Shown here piece by piece: positions 13,860-26,070 of a stretch of 64,000 nt of DNA. How positions within the stretch are numbered: the first letter of the stretch is position 1; every line of letters starts with the position of its first letter. Below the pieces are notes generated by a model. That model saw nothing but the letters and a program-made list of their open reading frames with translations, searched no databases and was not told where the DNA came from. The position numbers were made by a program, and so were the translations under genes. Source of the stretch: Trochalopteron elliotii (lineage: Eukaryota; Chordata; Aves; Passeriformes; Leiothrichidae); NCBI GenBank assembly GCA_024734555.1, contig JANPWX010000064.1, forward strand, positions 1,165,990-1,229,989, given 5' to 3'.

Positions 13860-14880
13860 AGTAGGACAATCCTTTTTGGAGCAACATTCTGAGTGGGTAT
13901 GAGTGGAACAAGATTGCATTTGCTAAGGGCAGAGAAACTGATGTTGCAGCAAATGAGACATGTGATGCTGAGTGTGCAGCTGGGAGTTTTAAATGTGTGA
14001 ATTTCCAGAGATAACAGAAGTAGAGAACAGACTATCTCAAAAGAAGTTGTTTTGAAGAAAATACCAAAACTTTATCCCACTTGAGGGTGAAGGAGGTAAT
14101 AGATGAGGGCTGTATGATCTTGTGTTGAAACAAGCAAACAGGGCACAGCAGCATAACTGGAGAAGCAAAGGTATCTTGAGAAGCTCAAGTCTGTTGGACA
14201 TTTTTTGGAAAGTGGTGGATTTGGAGACAAGCTGCACTGGGTCAGCAAGGAAATAACAAATATGTGAGGAGGTTAGGAAGAAGATGATTCAATTAACATA
14301 GAAATTAAAGCTAAGACAAGAGTAGAAGAGTATATAGAAACAAGAACTGAAAAGGGAGCTGATAGTGAACAGTTGAACATAAGTACATGGATATAAATAC
14401 ATGGAAGAGACAGAGGAAAAGAAAGGAAGTTACTGCTCTGCCATCCCAGAAGAAGAGATAATTGGTATAAGAAGTGATTTAGAGAAGATCAACATATTTT
14501 CCTCACCATCTGTTCTGACAGTGGTAAGGCAAGTAAATAAGTTATATCTCACTGTAAGGTCCCTGTCTTTGGAATGGATAAGAATTTGGAATAAAAAATA
14601 ATGTGAATGCTCTGGATAGCTGTCAGGTGGCACAACTGCAGCAGAGGTGTTATTCAGAGGTATGGTATCAGGATTAAGTTGGGTGCAGAAAGGCATGTTT
14701 AGAGGAGGCATTACTGGAGCTTGAAGGAGAATGAGAGATCTAGATGTGTTCTGAAGGAAGAATAAGAGAATGGATCACAGTGTGATGGTGGAAAAGTGGT
14801 GGAAACCACGGACATGTGAGTGTACTTTAGGGAGATAGGGTGTCATTGGGTAGAAAGGAGAATATAAAGGACTATAAAGT
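13860..14880. other. Purine-rich, strand-asymmetric block
   Basis: Over about 1 kb the + strand is dominated by A and G, with repeated GAAG, GAGA and AGGA words and few C runs, unlike the T-rich flanks. I recognise no transposon and no splice-bounded coding sequence. Possible explanations are an old decayed repeat or a transcribed non-coding segment. The limits are approximate and judged by eye. Confidence 0.4.
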
Positions 14881-15344
14881 GAGTCCCAGTAAAGGCATGT
14901 GATTTGTGCTTCTGCTGACTGGTTATATGTTCTGTTTAGCAAGAAACTTGTGCATACTTTCCAGGAAAGTTTCCAGAAAAGAAGTTTCCAGAAAACAGTG
15001 ACAATCCATCATATTTGCATACATGATTTACCATAAAAATGTAAGATATAAAACAATATGTAAAATGAGCACTATGCCTTTATTGGTTTTAATCCTTGTC
15101 TATTGCCCCATGAAAATGTAAAATTTAATATAGACTACATTTCTTTTGTACCCTGGGAATAGTTTTTTTGTTAAAAAAAGAAGATATGACTTTAAACTTG
15201 TTTGGGGACATTGATTAAGAAGTCAGTTCAGTTTTCCAAAGTTGAAAATAAAATATATTGAGCCAACCTAATTACAGTACTCCTGTTTGTATGATTGCAT
15301 TATTTCCTTTGGTCAGTATTATGTGTTCCTCTTTTGCATTCAAT

Positions 15345-15398
15345 CATTCATTCATTCATTCATTCATTCATTCATTCATTCATTCATTCATTCATTCA
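15345..15398 (+). repeat. CATT tetranucleotide microsatellite
   Basis: A perfect CATT array runs for 54 bp, about 13.5 copies, and starts and ends abruptly in unique sequence. Its translation gives repeated Ser-Phe-Ile-His in three overlapping open frames, which are artefacts of the repeat. Long uninterrupted arrays like this are normally length-variable between individuals. Confidence 0.97.
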
Positions 15399-18300
15399 GG
15401 TTACCTTTGCAAAATCCTGCAAGAACAAGACCTTTTACATATTTGTGTGTCAAAATATTTATGAATGCCACCACCTTTCAATTTTCATCCTTTAAAAAAA
15501 TACATATCCTGAGAGATATGTAGCAATCAGGGTATGGTGGAAAATAAGATGGAAGATTTTCCTCCCTGCGTTAGCATGACAAGCAGAAGTTTTTAGCTCT
15601 TATCAAAAGAAAAATAGGTGTTTCATTAGAATGTGGGATTTCTGTTAAACTATATACACAAATGTGGGGGTTTGTGTAATCTAACTTCTGGCCCCCTTCT
15701 GAGAGAGATTCCAAGGGGCACTCAGGCTATCTCCTCGCCTGGCACATGGCATGGAAAAGCTGGTTATCTGTATCCACAAAAGATACCTCTTCATTCACGT
15801 AAGAAGTCAGAATGAAGAGTTAGAGAAAGGGATTTTAGATACCGGAATAAAATGGAGTTTCTATGTAAATAAATAGACTGATGAATCAATACCACATGAA
15901 GCCAAACTGATTGAACCCAAATTAAATGTGACCAACTCCATTTCCTTGATTAACCATCAGAGAATTTAACAAAAATATATTTAAACCTGTAATCATCTCT
16001 AAATGACAGTCAGAGTTATACTTAGAAAATGTTAAAACCAGAAAATTGTTATAAATAGATATATTTAGTACATTTGGACTCCACTTATGAAGGCTACATC
16101 TGAAATAGCACTACTGAATCACTTTGTAAACTGTATGATCTCCACTTCTGAGTGCCCAGTAATTTGACAGTTCTATTATATGAAATATGTAGTATTAGAT
16201 GATATGTATCAGAATTGGAATAGGTAAATGCTGCTAGTGAACTGATGTACTTACTAAATGTGATGAGCAGTTCAGGTACTAACTGATATTGTAATAACTA
16301 ATATGGTAATAATGGTGAATATTTCTAAAGAATCACAAGTGAAATAAAAAGTAATAAATGAGGCAAACTAGCTGGAAAGACAATAATACTCCCTTTACAA
16401 ACATATAAGAGTGATAAATGCTGAGTTTCAAGCCAAGTAGATTTTTTGTTAGAAATGTTTATGACAGACTAATTTTTTATGACATCTTAGAATATCCTGA
16501 GTCAGAAGGGACCAACAAGAATCATCAAAGGCCAACTCATTTGTTCCCTTGAACATCGCAGTATCACAAGTGTGGGGTTTCTGATTAAAATGTTAGTCTT
16601 TTGATATTTAGGACTTAATCTTTTTTTCTTCTTTTAAAGGCAAAGAGATCGAAATGCTGGGAAAGGGAAGAATACTACTTAGATGTAATTACTCAAGAAA
16701 ATTAATTTAAATTGTGTAGGAGGTAATCCTTGAGTCGTAACTGACTTGTTTTGATAAAGATGTTGGTTCTCTGCATAGATACCACTTTTAATTTTTTCAC
16801 TTCTTTTTACTGTATTCAATACAAGTCTTTGAAAACATCCAGAAATATTATACCCTGTGGTAAAAAATTTAGAATTATTTTTCTTTATTTGTTACCCTTA
16901 AGTGTTTATTCCCCAATCACTAGTATGATTAGCAGAAACTTTCATTAAATTCATTATCTGAAATTACGTGAGTAAACTGAAGAAAATATACATTCCTCAA
17001 CCCTTCAGAAATATACACTGTTATTAAAATTATAAAAAATAAAAGAAACCACCGCAATGAACAACAAACAAATACTAGCTATAAACAGTAAAGGAATATG
17101 TGTTGAGTTTTAGTCTGCCAAAGATGATATTTTAAATTTGGTGAAATGGTGAAAATACCAGTGATGTCTCTCAGTTGTAGCAGTCCTTACATTTCTTTCA
17201 CTAGAATAGTACTGCATATAAAAGTAACCAGAGATCTTTGGGATAAAAATTGTTTCTGAAGCTTTTTTTAAGAAGCTTAAATATAGAAAGAAATTATATT
17301 AAAAAATTGATAGCATTCTCCTTCTTTGGGTTGTGTTCTGTAGGAGGTGGCCTTAGGCCTGAATCTGAAGCAGCTTGCATTTAAGATGTTGCAGGAATCA
17401 AATGTCTTACCAGTAGTGGTGATGGTATTCCATCAGACCCTTTCAAGTGATTTTATCTGAAACAGACACTGTATTTGACATTCTTGGTTTCAAAATTCTA
17501 GCCTCTGCAACATACCCATTCTCAGGGGTATCCAAAGAACAAATAAGAAATTACATTTCCTTTACTTCTATGTCTGAATGTCACTAATATTTGTTATTTT
17601 TAGTAAATTCACACATTAACACATTTCAACAATTTGAATTAAGTACAGAGTAGGCTAACAGAGCTTATTGTTGTTTTCCTTGGTCGCTATTATATATTAT
17701 GCATTTAACTGACAAAGTATTTAATGAAAAAGGAAAACCTTTTTGGTTTTCCTCAGAGTTTATGAGAGACTGTTTCTTTGTTCTCACTTTCTTCTTGCTA
17801 GTCACAATGTTTTCAGCTTGTTTTTTGATTGTTTTAAAAATTAATTCAATGAATTTTCATTGATCTAATTTTAAAAGTTCACTTACAGCTTTTAGTGGGC
17901 GTGGCCTGCAATCAATCATTCAGTAGTCATTGATTTATGTAGAACATTTATTATTGTGCCATTTATTTATTTACCCATGAATAGAAAAAAAGCAGTAACT
18001 TTTTGGATAATACCAAGGTTAGGTTAAAGCTCAAGTAGAAATAAGTTTCTTATAATTATCTTTCATTTTTTATTTCTTTTCTGATCCATTGAATATTCAC
18101 CAATAGAGTGATAATTTTAACTATGTGATATGTAGCTGGATGTTAGCCAAATTAGTTTAACTCTGGATAATGTATGCAAATGACATACAAGGACAACACC
18201 AATATATTCACTGTGAAATTAGTAATCTGAATAAATATAAAAAGTAGTAGTAAGCCTGAATGTATGCCTTAATCATAAGTCTCTTGATATTGTCTTGGAA

Positions 18301-21300
18301 CTTTGATGCTTTTGGATGAACTTTTCATATAAACAAATGCATGAATGATCTTATTAGAGCTGTCTAATAAATCTGCTGTATAGTAAGAAATTCTTGCCAA
18401 GACATTTAGAAATTCAATTAACTAATAGAAAGGTGTAATGACAGAAGTTATTTTGCAGAAAAAGAACATATTTGTTTTATTCAAATTTGTTCTTAGAGGC
18501 ATTGGTGAAAACAGGTTGTCTTAAAGATGCTTTACTTGATGTTGTTGGACGACAATAAAACATCTGCACCACACTTACGGTAATAGTAAAGGAATAATTC
18601 CTCTACTTATTACTAATGTGCAAGTGTGTGGTTTCAAATGCTATATAACATATTGATGTATTTAGATTATGTTTTGAAAATTAAGCAAGTGTAGTTTGCT
18701 TGTCTGTGGATTTTTCAGGTAGATCCCCAGGAGGTCTAAACCTCTCTTCTTTTGAATAGACAGCATTTAAAAGAATCTCTATGTCCTTTCAAAGAAGTCT
18801 ACATCAGGACTGATGTGATTTATTTTCTCAAAATTTGTCTTGAAAGCCACATTTCAGTTTCTGAATACAAAGGTAAACATCCTAGAAAAAAAAAAAATCC
18901 CTGTACCATAATCTTTAAAATTTATGAGTTGGTTGGTTAAACTGCATAGTTGGTTAAAATTCTGAGCCACATTTGAAGACAGGACTATAAACCTATAGTT
19001 CAATAATTATTTACAGTTTTTCTTGTTATAATCATTAAGATTTCAAATGAGAACTACAGGCTTGGTTTTGGCTTGGCTTAATGAGTGGAAGTTTTTCCAA
19101 CATTTATTTCCATGGGAGCTTAACCAAGTACTGTAACTGATTTTGTATTAGCTTGCTCTGTCCTAGAAAAGAATACCATCATAGTTTGATTTTTTTTTTT
19201 GTAGAAGCTATCAAATTGCCTTTGATATGTAGCATCAACAGTAAAAAGCTGCTTATTTGGAATTGAGTAGCCAAAGTTCACAATAGGTAAGGAGTCTCTG
19301 TAATTTCATGCTGTTTGACTTTTGGTTTTTCTTAAGAGCAGCTAATTTTTCAGAAATAGAGGCAGAATTCCCATTGTCATTCTTCTTGATCCCTTTATAA
19401 TGAACAAACCAGAAGACATTAGGTGTTTTTTGTATTATTGCTAATTATATTTGTGCATTCTGCTGTTGAAAATATTTTCAAGTTGAAAATTCAGTTTTGA
19501 ATATTTTCAGTATCATAAAATAATTTTTTGGTGTCTGTTGATTTCTAGTGTGTCCTTTTGTTTCCCATTCTACCTAACAGAATCTCACTGTACCTCAAAA
19601 TTAGAAAAAAGCTTAGTGGAATGTAGGTTCTCAGTAACTAGCATCTTTGTAGAGGAAAAATATAGGCAGTTGCCAGTATGTGGAAAAAAAGAAGTAGACT
19701 TACTGCAGTGAAACTAGGGAAACAAAATATTACATTGAAAAAGAAAAAAAAAATTGTCAGAAGCCTTGTAATAAGCCTCAGTGAGAAAGGAGAGGTAATA
19801 AGACTTCTTTTGAGATATCACTTCACCCTTTCCCTTTAAAGAGTTACTTGGTTAGAATTCAGTATTTGTCTCATTCCAGAGTAGGAATGAGTTGGTGTGC
19901 TGGTTCTCTAGCTTCATGCTTGCTTTGGGGATCACATAGGTAATTCCCAGAAAGACAATTGGCAGGACAGGATATAATCTGTTCTTGAATGTGGAAATCA
20001 TTCCTCAGCCTTAGATGTCAGTAGGCCTATTTACGTGATTGTACCTTTTCTGGAAAAGAGACAGAGTTATTAGCACTTGCATAATTGAACACATTGTGAA
20101 AAGTGTTCTTGGTCTATAATACCTGGCAAGTCACTTTGACAAGTCAGCTTCCATGTAAACAGTAATTAATTGCAGACATCTCTGAAATTTCCATTTCAAT
20201 GATACTTTTTTTAAATTACTTTCTTTAGGTATTTAAATGTAGCTTGATAGCCTGTATTTTACACAAACATTAAAACAGTAAATATCTTTATGTGATTTTT
20301 CAACTTTCAAAAAATCCATTGTAAACTTACTTGTGTAAACAATAGGTTTGTGCAGTAGGATATTGTATATATATTATCTGTCAAAACTGTTTGTTCCTGT
20401 AGGATTTTACTTCAGCAAGTATAACTCAGAGTGAGAAAATGTATTTAGAAGTGTCTCATTGCCTTCTGTAATCTGCTAAATCACCTGTGGCCACTCTGGC
20501 CATTTAGTGCTACAGTAAGTACTGTAAAAATATCCCCCCTCTCACTTACAAGGGCAGATGGAACCCAATCTGAAGGTCTACTCAAGCTGGAGAAGCTTTC
20601 TCCTCTTAGAAAAAAGTAAACTGAAATGGAGCTACTGTGGAAATGTGAGAGTAAGATTCTACAGGCTTGTATTAATTACAGAGGAGGGAAAAAAAGAGCA
20701 AAACCACTTCTCAGCTGCAGTCAGAGTCCTTTTAAGGTTTAATGAAGCAGAGTACTTGAAAATAGCAGGAATGTAGCTGAGGGAGTGAGTGGGTTGGTGA
20801 TCTGAGACATAGTGTTGTTAAGCTCTACCCATATGATGATGAACTCAGAGGGAGGCTATCAGGACCCATTGCTTCCCCTGGTATTACCATAGTTATCATG
20901 CCCTGTGATGTCCCTATAGGAAGCTACACGTGGTAGATAACAGGCTCTTGGTTCTAGTAAAGTTGTTCACTTTTAACTTTGCTCACCAACTAGAGTAAAC
21001 CAAACCTCAGAATTGCTTAAACTGATTTAACCAAAGACTGTTTGTCTCAGTGTAATCAGAAAGTTACAGAGATTTGAGGTCTAGCAATTAAAAAAATTGC
21101 TATCACTCTACAGTAGTTGCTGCTCTCAGCATTAATTTAAGACGAAACAAAACAATAATGCTCAAAACAAAATGCAACCCACCCCCAGCCCGCTAAATCA
21201 TTGTTACTAGTTTTGTGAAGGCTCTTAGTTACTGATTTCCAGCCTAAGCTTGTGAATTCTCCCAGAAGTTTGGTGACTTCATAAACCACCCCTGTTGTAA

Positions 21301-21835
21301 TTGTCTAGCCACACCATGGCCAGTTTCTGCAAGATAAAACTATTTCTGTCCTTCAGTCCTGTTTGTCATCCATCCATTCCACCCTACAGTTTAGTGAAGC
21401 TTAGTCTCCTGCTCACTGACAGTCTAGATTTTAGCATGTGGATGCTCATTGCCCCGAAGAGATGTCGAAACCTGTGAAATTTCCTCTTTTCTGCTTGAAG
21501 TAGCAATTTTCTTTCTTGCCCTGAGCTGCTCATCTAGTTTTTGGAATGATCTTACGGAAGCAATTGTTTTACACAACATGTGAAAGCTTCCATTTTTTTT
21601 GCCATTCTCAAGGGATGGCAAAGAAGAAGAATCGAGAACATGCATGGAAATTAACTAGATCTTTGTTAAACTGGCTTAAACTCATCTACATTGGGGAATT
21701 TGCATTTGTTTAATTAAAGTAATTAAAAATTTATTTCAGTTATGTTGAAGCCACTTTGTCATTGCTAATCAGGTCCTTGTAGTGCTTTAGAGCTATATGA
21801 ATTAAGACAAAGGCGTTCTGGCTTAGTGGGTGGCC
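15399..21835. other. IMMP2L: Intron, no gene seen apart from one CR1 tail
   Basis: AT-rich sequence with only short chance open frames (72 codons or fewer). A CR1 tail at 16485-16569 is listed separately. Short A-runs (18888-18898, 19743-19753) and T-runs (19190-19200) are present. I see no promoter, RNA gene or further repeat family that I can name. Confidence 0.55.
16485..16569 (-). mobile_element. CR1 LINE 3' tail fragment, reverse orientation
   Basis: TAGAATATCCTGAGTCAGAA followed by GGGACCAACAAGAATCATCA and a CCAACTC block matches the reverse complement of a CR1 3' end. It resembles the copy at 10217 (TAGAATGTCCTGAGCTGGAA), so both probably belong to the same or a close subfamily. Only about 85 bp survive, reflecting strong 5' truncation or decay. 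Confidence 0.8.
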
Positions 21836-22100
21836 TGACATAGAGCTGAAACTGCAAACCCTCAGGGAGTAACAGGAACAGGCAAGAACAGAAGGGGCAC
21901 AAGGAGCAGTGGACAGTTGGGTGGCAGGGCAATCCCTCAGACCTTGGGGACAGGCCTGCAGCCCCTGCAAAAAATACTTTATGTTACAACTGCTCCTTTT
22001 AAAAGGGTATGTAAGGCCCTGCTCTGTCGCCTCAAATAAATGTATAAATTTCTTGTATGGGAATATGTAGTGCTGCAACCTGGAGGAGCTGTGGACTCTT
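21836..22100 (+). mobile_element. LTR-like segment, uncertain
   Basis: CTTTTAAAAGGGTATGTAAG is followed by GCTCTGTCGCCTCAAATAAA, with AATAAA at 22035-22040. This resembles the TATA/R/polyadenylation-signal arrangement near the end of retroviral LTRs. The upstream part is GC-richer than the flanks. No clear TG...CA termini or target-site duplication were found, and the right edge abuts a CR1. It could also be part of another repeat. The open frames here are not genes. Confidence 0.35.
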
Positions 22101-22104
22101 TCTG

Positions 22105-22903
22105 GGGTAGAGAGGCCTTACAGAGACATCTGGAGATCCAGATGGAGATCCAGAGAGCAAGGCAGTAACCTACTGCCAGATTTGACACCTGGAACAGAGT
22201 AATCCTTATATTTGTACAAACAAGAAGCTGGAGGGAAACACGGAGAAAAAGATCTGTGGGTCCTGATAGGTGGCAAGCTGGATATGAATTAGCAGTGCTC
22301 TGGCAGCCAGGAGGGCCAACCCTGTCCTGGGGTACATCAGGCCCAGCATCACAGCTGGGCAAGGGAGGGGATTGTCCTACTCTGCTTTGCACTGGGACAG
22401 CCTCATCTCAAGTGCTGGGGGCTGATTTGGGTGCTACAATATAAGATATAAAGCTATGAGACAGTGTCCAAAGGATAGGAACCAAGATGGTGAAAGACCT
22501 TGAGGGGAAGCCTTTTGAGGAATGGCTGAGGTCACTTGATCTGTTCAGCCTAGAGAAGGGAATGGGGAAGACTGAGGGGAGACTTCATTGCAGTCTACAA
22601 CTTTCTCAAGATAGGCAGCAGAGGGTCTGGTGCTGATCTCTCTGTGACCTGTGACAGGACACAAGGAAATGGAATGAAACTGTATCAGGGGAAGTTCAGA
22701 TTAAACCTTAGGAAAAGGTTCTTCACCCAGAGGGTGGTTGGGCACTGGCTCCCACATGACACTCCCCAACGAAGCCTTCATAGCACCAAGCCTGACAGAG
22801 TTCAAGGGCAGGACTCTTAGTCATATAATGTAGTTTTAGATACTCCTGCAAGGAGCAGGGATTTGGACTAGATCCTAATGGGTCCCTTCCACTTGAGATT
22901 TAT
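22105..22903 (+). mobile_element. CR1 LINE, ORF2 3' end plus 3' region
   Basis: The left half aligns by eye with the CR1 ORF2 reverse-transcriptase tail: GGCAGCCAGGAGGGCCAACC near 22302 and a run ending GGGGATTGTCCTACTCTGC near 22365. The right half has GATCTGTTCAGCCTAGAGAA, GTTCTTCACCCAGAGGGTGG and GGGTCCCTTCCACTTGAGAT, all CR1 3'-region landmarks in the + direction. The frame is broken by substitutions and indels, so no functional protein remains. The typical ATTCTATG end is decayed. This is the longest CR1 copy in the window. Confidence 0.92.
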
Positions 22904-25551
22904 GAAAATCAGTGTGGGACAAGGCCAGAGATGTGTTTGGGGCAGCGTCCAGCCTGCCAGACCAATCTTCAGGCATGAAGCCTGAAGGTGCTATAAGGTC
23001 AATCTAGGGAGTCAAATTTGTGGATCAGGACTAGCAACATCCTATACGAAAATAATGTATTTGTCTGTTAAGTGTTACAGGAACAAGAAGATTCTACCTT
23101 TTTCCTGAGGGCCAAGGTGGTGATATCTCTTGCTAATTGGAGGTCTAATAGTTATCTCATCCTTGTTTTGATGTTGAATGCACAAATTCACAGATCATGC
23201 TAATTCACCAATGCAAGATTGAATGACGCAACCTCCTACAAGTTATGTATAACTCACCATTAGTTGTCCTTCAGATAGATACCAGTTGACAAAATCATTT
23301 TTTTATATGTACCTTATATATATATATATATATAAGGTATATAAGGTATATATATATATAAGGTGTGTGTGTGTGTGTGTGTATGTATATATATATATAT
23401 ATATATGTATATACACCTTATGTTTTTTGGACCCAGTTTAAAGTAAGTAGAAAAGGATTTCAACCAAAAAAATAACCAGGCCCTTAGGCATCTTACGTTG
23501 GGCATCTAGTACCACTGTTCATTTTATAGCATTTGACTTGAGCTATGCTAGTACTTTCTAATTTTTGTATGATTATAAAGTGATCAATTGAGTAGAGCAC
23601 TGCATTTGCACACATGATAAAAACCATTAAATACACAGTGCACATTAGTGTTTATGTGGCTAATTTTATTTCCGAAATTTATTATGCATTTAAGAGCTTG
23701 TTATATTCAAATGGAGAAGGTTTTTCTAATTTCATTCGTACATTTTCTGCTCCACTACATGAGTGATGAAATTGTTATTCAACAGTTGGGGAGAAGACTG
23801 CATCTGTCTCATTAAGATACTTACAGCCTAAAATTTTTCTGGAATGCATGCAGTCTCATTGAACTGCTTCAAGCAATATACAATTCATTCACAAATGAAC
23901 TTACTGTTAAAAATTCTAGTTTACGCAAGTTTTTATTCCCTCTTTTCGACTTATCTCCAAAACCAACACGTTGATGTCATTAATTTTTTAAGAAAAGAAA
24001 TAATACATTTTTGTTCAGAATATGATTAGGAGCTGTTACTGTAGCTTACAAAATTGTTCTTGAGGGAACACTGTACTGCTAAATGTAATTAATAAACTTT
24101 CTACTTCTTTATATTTAGAGTTTTTTGAAGGTAAGTTGTGGCTTTCCATAAGATTTGAAATATTTTTTTATCTTTTTGAGTATAGTTACAACTCTATTGA
24201 CTTTTGTTAACACTGGACTACAGATCATCTAGCCAAATTTGAGAATATATTTAAAAGACTCAATGTGATCTGAGATCTGGCAAACAAGAATGTTGCAGAA
24301 ATTTACTTACTCAACTAACTGTCTGCTGAATGGACCAGAACTCAGCTGTTAGGGGTCTAAAAACTATTTTTATGCATCTCCTTTCATGTGACTGTTCAAA
24401 TGAGTCAAATAATAGTTTTTAATTTATGCTTCTTTTCTTTATTGTTTATTTGGGTCATTTGCTGTTAGGCTTTCTATTAGTTTATCTAACCTTTAAAAAT
24501 TTTTCTACTTAGATGTTTATGTTCTTAATTCAAATGAGTTAACATGTCAATGCACCAAAACATGAAACTAAAGAAGAGAGAAATCTGTTACTTATTCCTC
24601 AATTTCCCACTCTCCCTAACATAAGCAGATGCTACACCATTTTTTAAGGTTACACTGTGATTTGTTTTCTGCCTTTTTTTTTTTTTTTTAATGAGGTTTT
24701 CCTTTGGCTCCCTTTCTTCTAGTTCACCCAAAGTTTGCACCAGCTAATGTAAGCTAGTGGAGACAAAGTTTAAAGAAATGAAGATGAATGACTGTGGGAA
24801 ATAATGTGAGGGGACTGCAAGGTTTATTTTCCCCTGTTTAATTGTTTTCAAACAGGCAGCATTAAATTATTCATAAAGTAGTAATGGTGAAAGCAGTGTT
24901 AGTTTATAAAAGAAAAAAGATCTTGCTTCTGTCTTTGAATTGGCTAACGACTCTCAGGATGTAAAATAGTTTTAAATGTTTCTCATCTGTGTCTTGAGAG
25001 AGGGAAGCTCTTCTAAAATTATACAGAGTTTGTCATGCATAAAGATGGGCATTGGAATTTTTTCCTATTTGACCCTATTCTGTACATCAAATTTAATTTT
25101 GATAAAAAATTTAAAGGATGTTGGACAACTTCAAATGTGAATATATTATTAACACTGAGAGGACAATTGTGATTAACCAGAGAAATAAAAATGCAATAGA
25201 AAGTGACCATTTATTAGAATCTTCAAATGAAAGTAGGATGCCAAGTTGTGTTTTAATCAATCACAAGCTATTAGGCTCAATATCAAGTTACATGAGTGCA
25301 ATCTCATGACCTGAAATCTCAGGTCTACAGGTACATCATCAACATAGTTGTTTCATGGCAGCTGCCCATGTTTTGCTCTTTACCTCCTGACAGAGAAATA
25401 ATAATTTGATCCTTCTTTTACTGGAAGATAGAGTGACTTTGTCTTATAGTTGGTGCTGACTAATAGCAATCATAAGGATAATTGATATCAACCAGATAAC
25501 AGACTTTTGTACATATCCCATTTTTGTAGGGATGTAAGAAGAAATATTATG
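22904..25551. other. IMMP2L: Intron, no gene; contains a TA/TG repeat
   Basis: AT-rich unique sequence with a compound microsatellite at 23314-23417 and a T-run near 24676-24689. The short open frames (63 codons or fewer) are chance or repeat translations. Confidence 0.55.
23314..23417. repeat. Compound TA/TG microsatellite with inverted AAGGT blocks
   Basis: Runs of TA alternate with ATAAGGT blocks, followed by about 20 bases of TG, another TA run and then ACACCTTA. ACCTTATATA at the left edge is the reverse complement of a TATATAAGGT in the array, and TAAGGTGT near 23359 is inverted as ACACCTTA at the right edge. The array can therefore fold into nested hairpins. The 63-codon minus-strand frame across it (poly Tyr-Ile and His-Thr) is a repeat artefact. 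Confidence 0.92.
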
Positions 25552-26070
25552 TGATGGGGGCATTACTAGCATGTACATACTGACCCTGCACATGTAAGAA
25601 GTGAGGCTTAAGGTTATTTCCCTTCCTTATTGACCCTAAAGTACATTGAACAAAGGAAGAACGAACTTTGATATGGAGGATGAGTTCCTCCAAAAATGGG
25701 GGCATGTGAACAATCCAGTTTATTGGGGAGAATAAGTCTGTAATCATTTCAAGGGCAGCAAAAGTCACATATGAAGCAGAACAAAAGATGGCTCACAACT
25801 CCAGGATGTGAGAACTGGATGAGAACCAGAAAAAGGACTGTGTAATCTGCTGTGTATGCGAGAACATTCAACCAGTAGGACCTGAAGAACTAATGCGTGC
25901 TTTTAACGAGCAGCCAATTGTGAAGTAGCATATAACACGTGATTAAGGCTAAAAACTGTATAAAAGAGACTATGGTTTTACAATAAATGGCTCACTTTGA
26001 TCATATTGATCATGATGTCCCATTCTTGATCTTCTGCACTCTGGTGAATAAGCTATGAGGTTTGAGCCAA
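25552..26070 (+). mobile_element. Probable solo LTR of an endogenous retrovirus
   Basis: The segment has the architecture of an avian ERV LTR: a U3-like stretch beginning near TGATGGGGGCATTAC, a TATA box TATAAAAG at 25959-25966, and AATAAA at 25982-25987. A region with repeated TGATCATATTGATCATGATG follows, as in R/U5 of several passerine LTRs known to me. No internal gag, pol or env-like sequence flanks it, so it would be a recombined solo LTR. The edges are approximate, I could not confirm a target-site duplication, and family assignment was not attempted. Confidence 0.55.

Larger units (their letters stand above)
10770..15344. other. IMMP2L: Intron, no gene; contains a gap and a purine-rich block
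   Basis: AT-rich sequence with chance-length open frames. The longest is 110 codons on the minus strand at 11409-11741; it is Ser-rich, without a recognisable domain and without convincing splice sites. Between about 13860 and 14880 the + strand becomes notably rich in A and G. No transposon termini were identified. Confidence 0.55.

Noticed and set aside
15258..15523. Three overlapping frames with repeated Ser-Phe-Ile-His
   Set aside because: Direct translation of the CATT microsatellite in three frames.
21979..22392. 137-codon open frame on the minus strand, the longest in the window
   Set aside because: It lies antisense across the LTR-like segment and a CR1, so it is repeat sequence read backwards.
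23314..23417. Inverted repeats considered as a transposon (MITE-like) terminus pair
   Set aside because: The inverted blocks are embedded in microsatellite units and no target-site duplication or non-simple interior exists; replication slippage explains them better.
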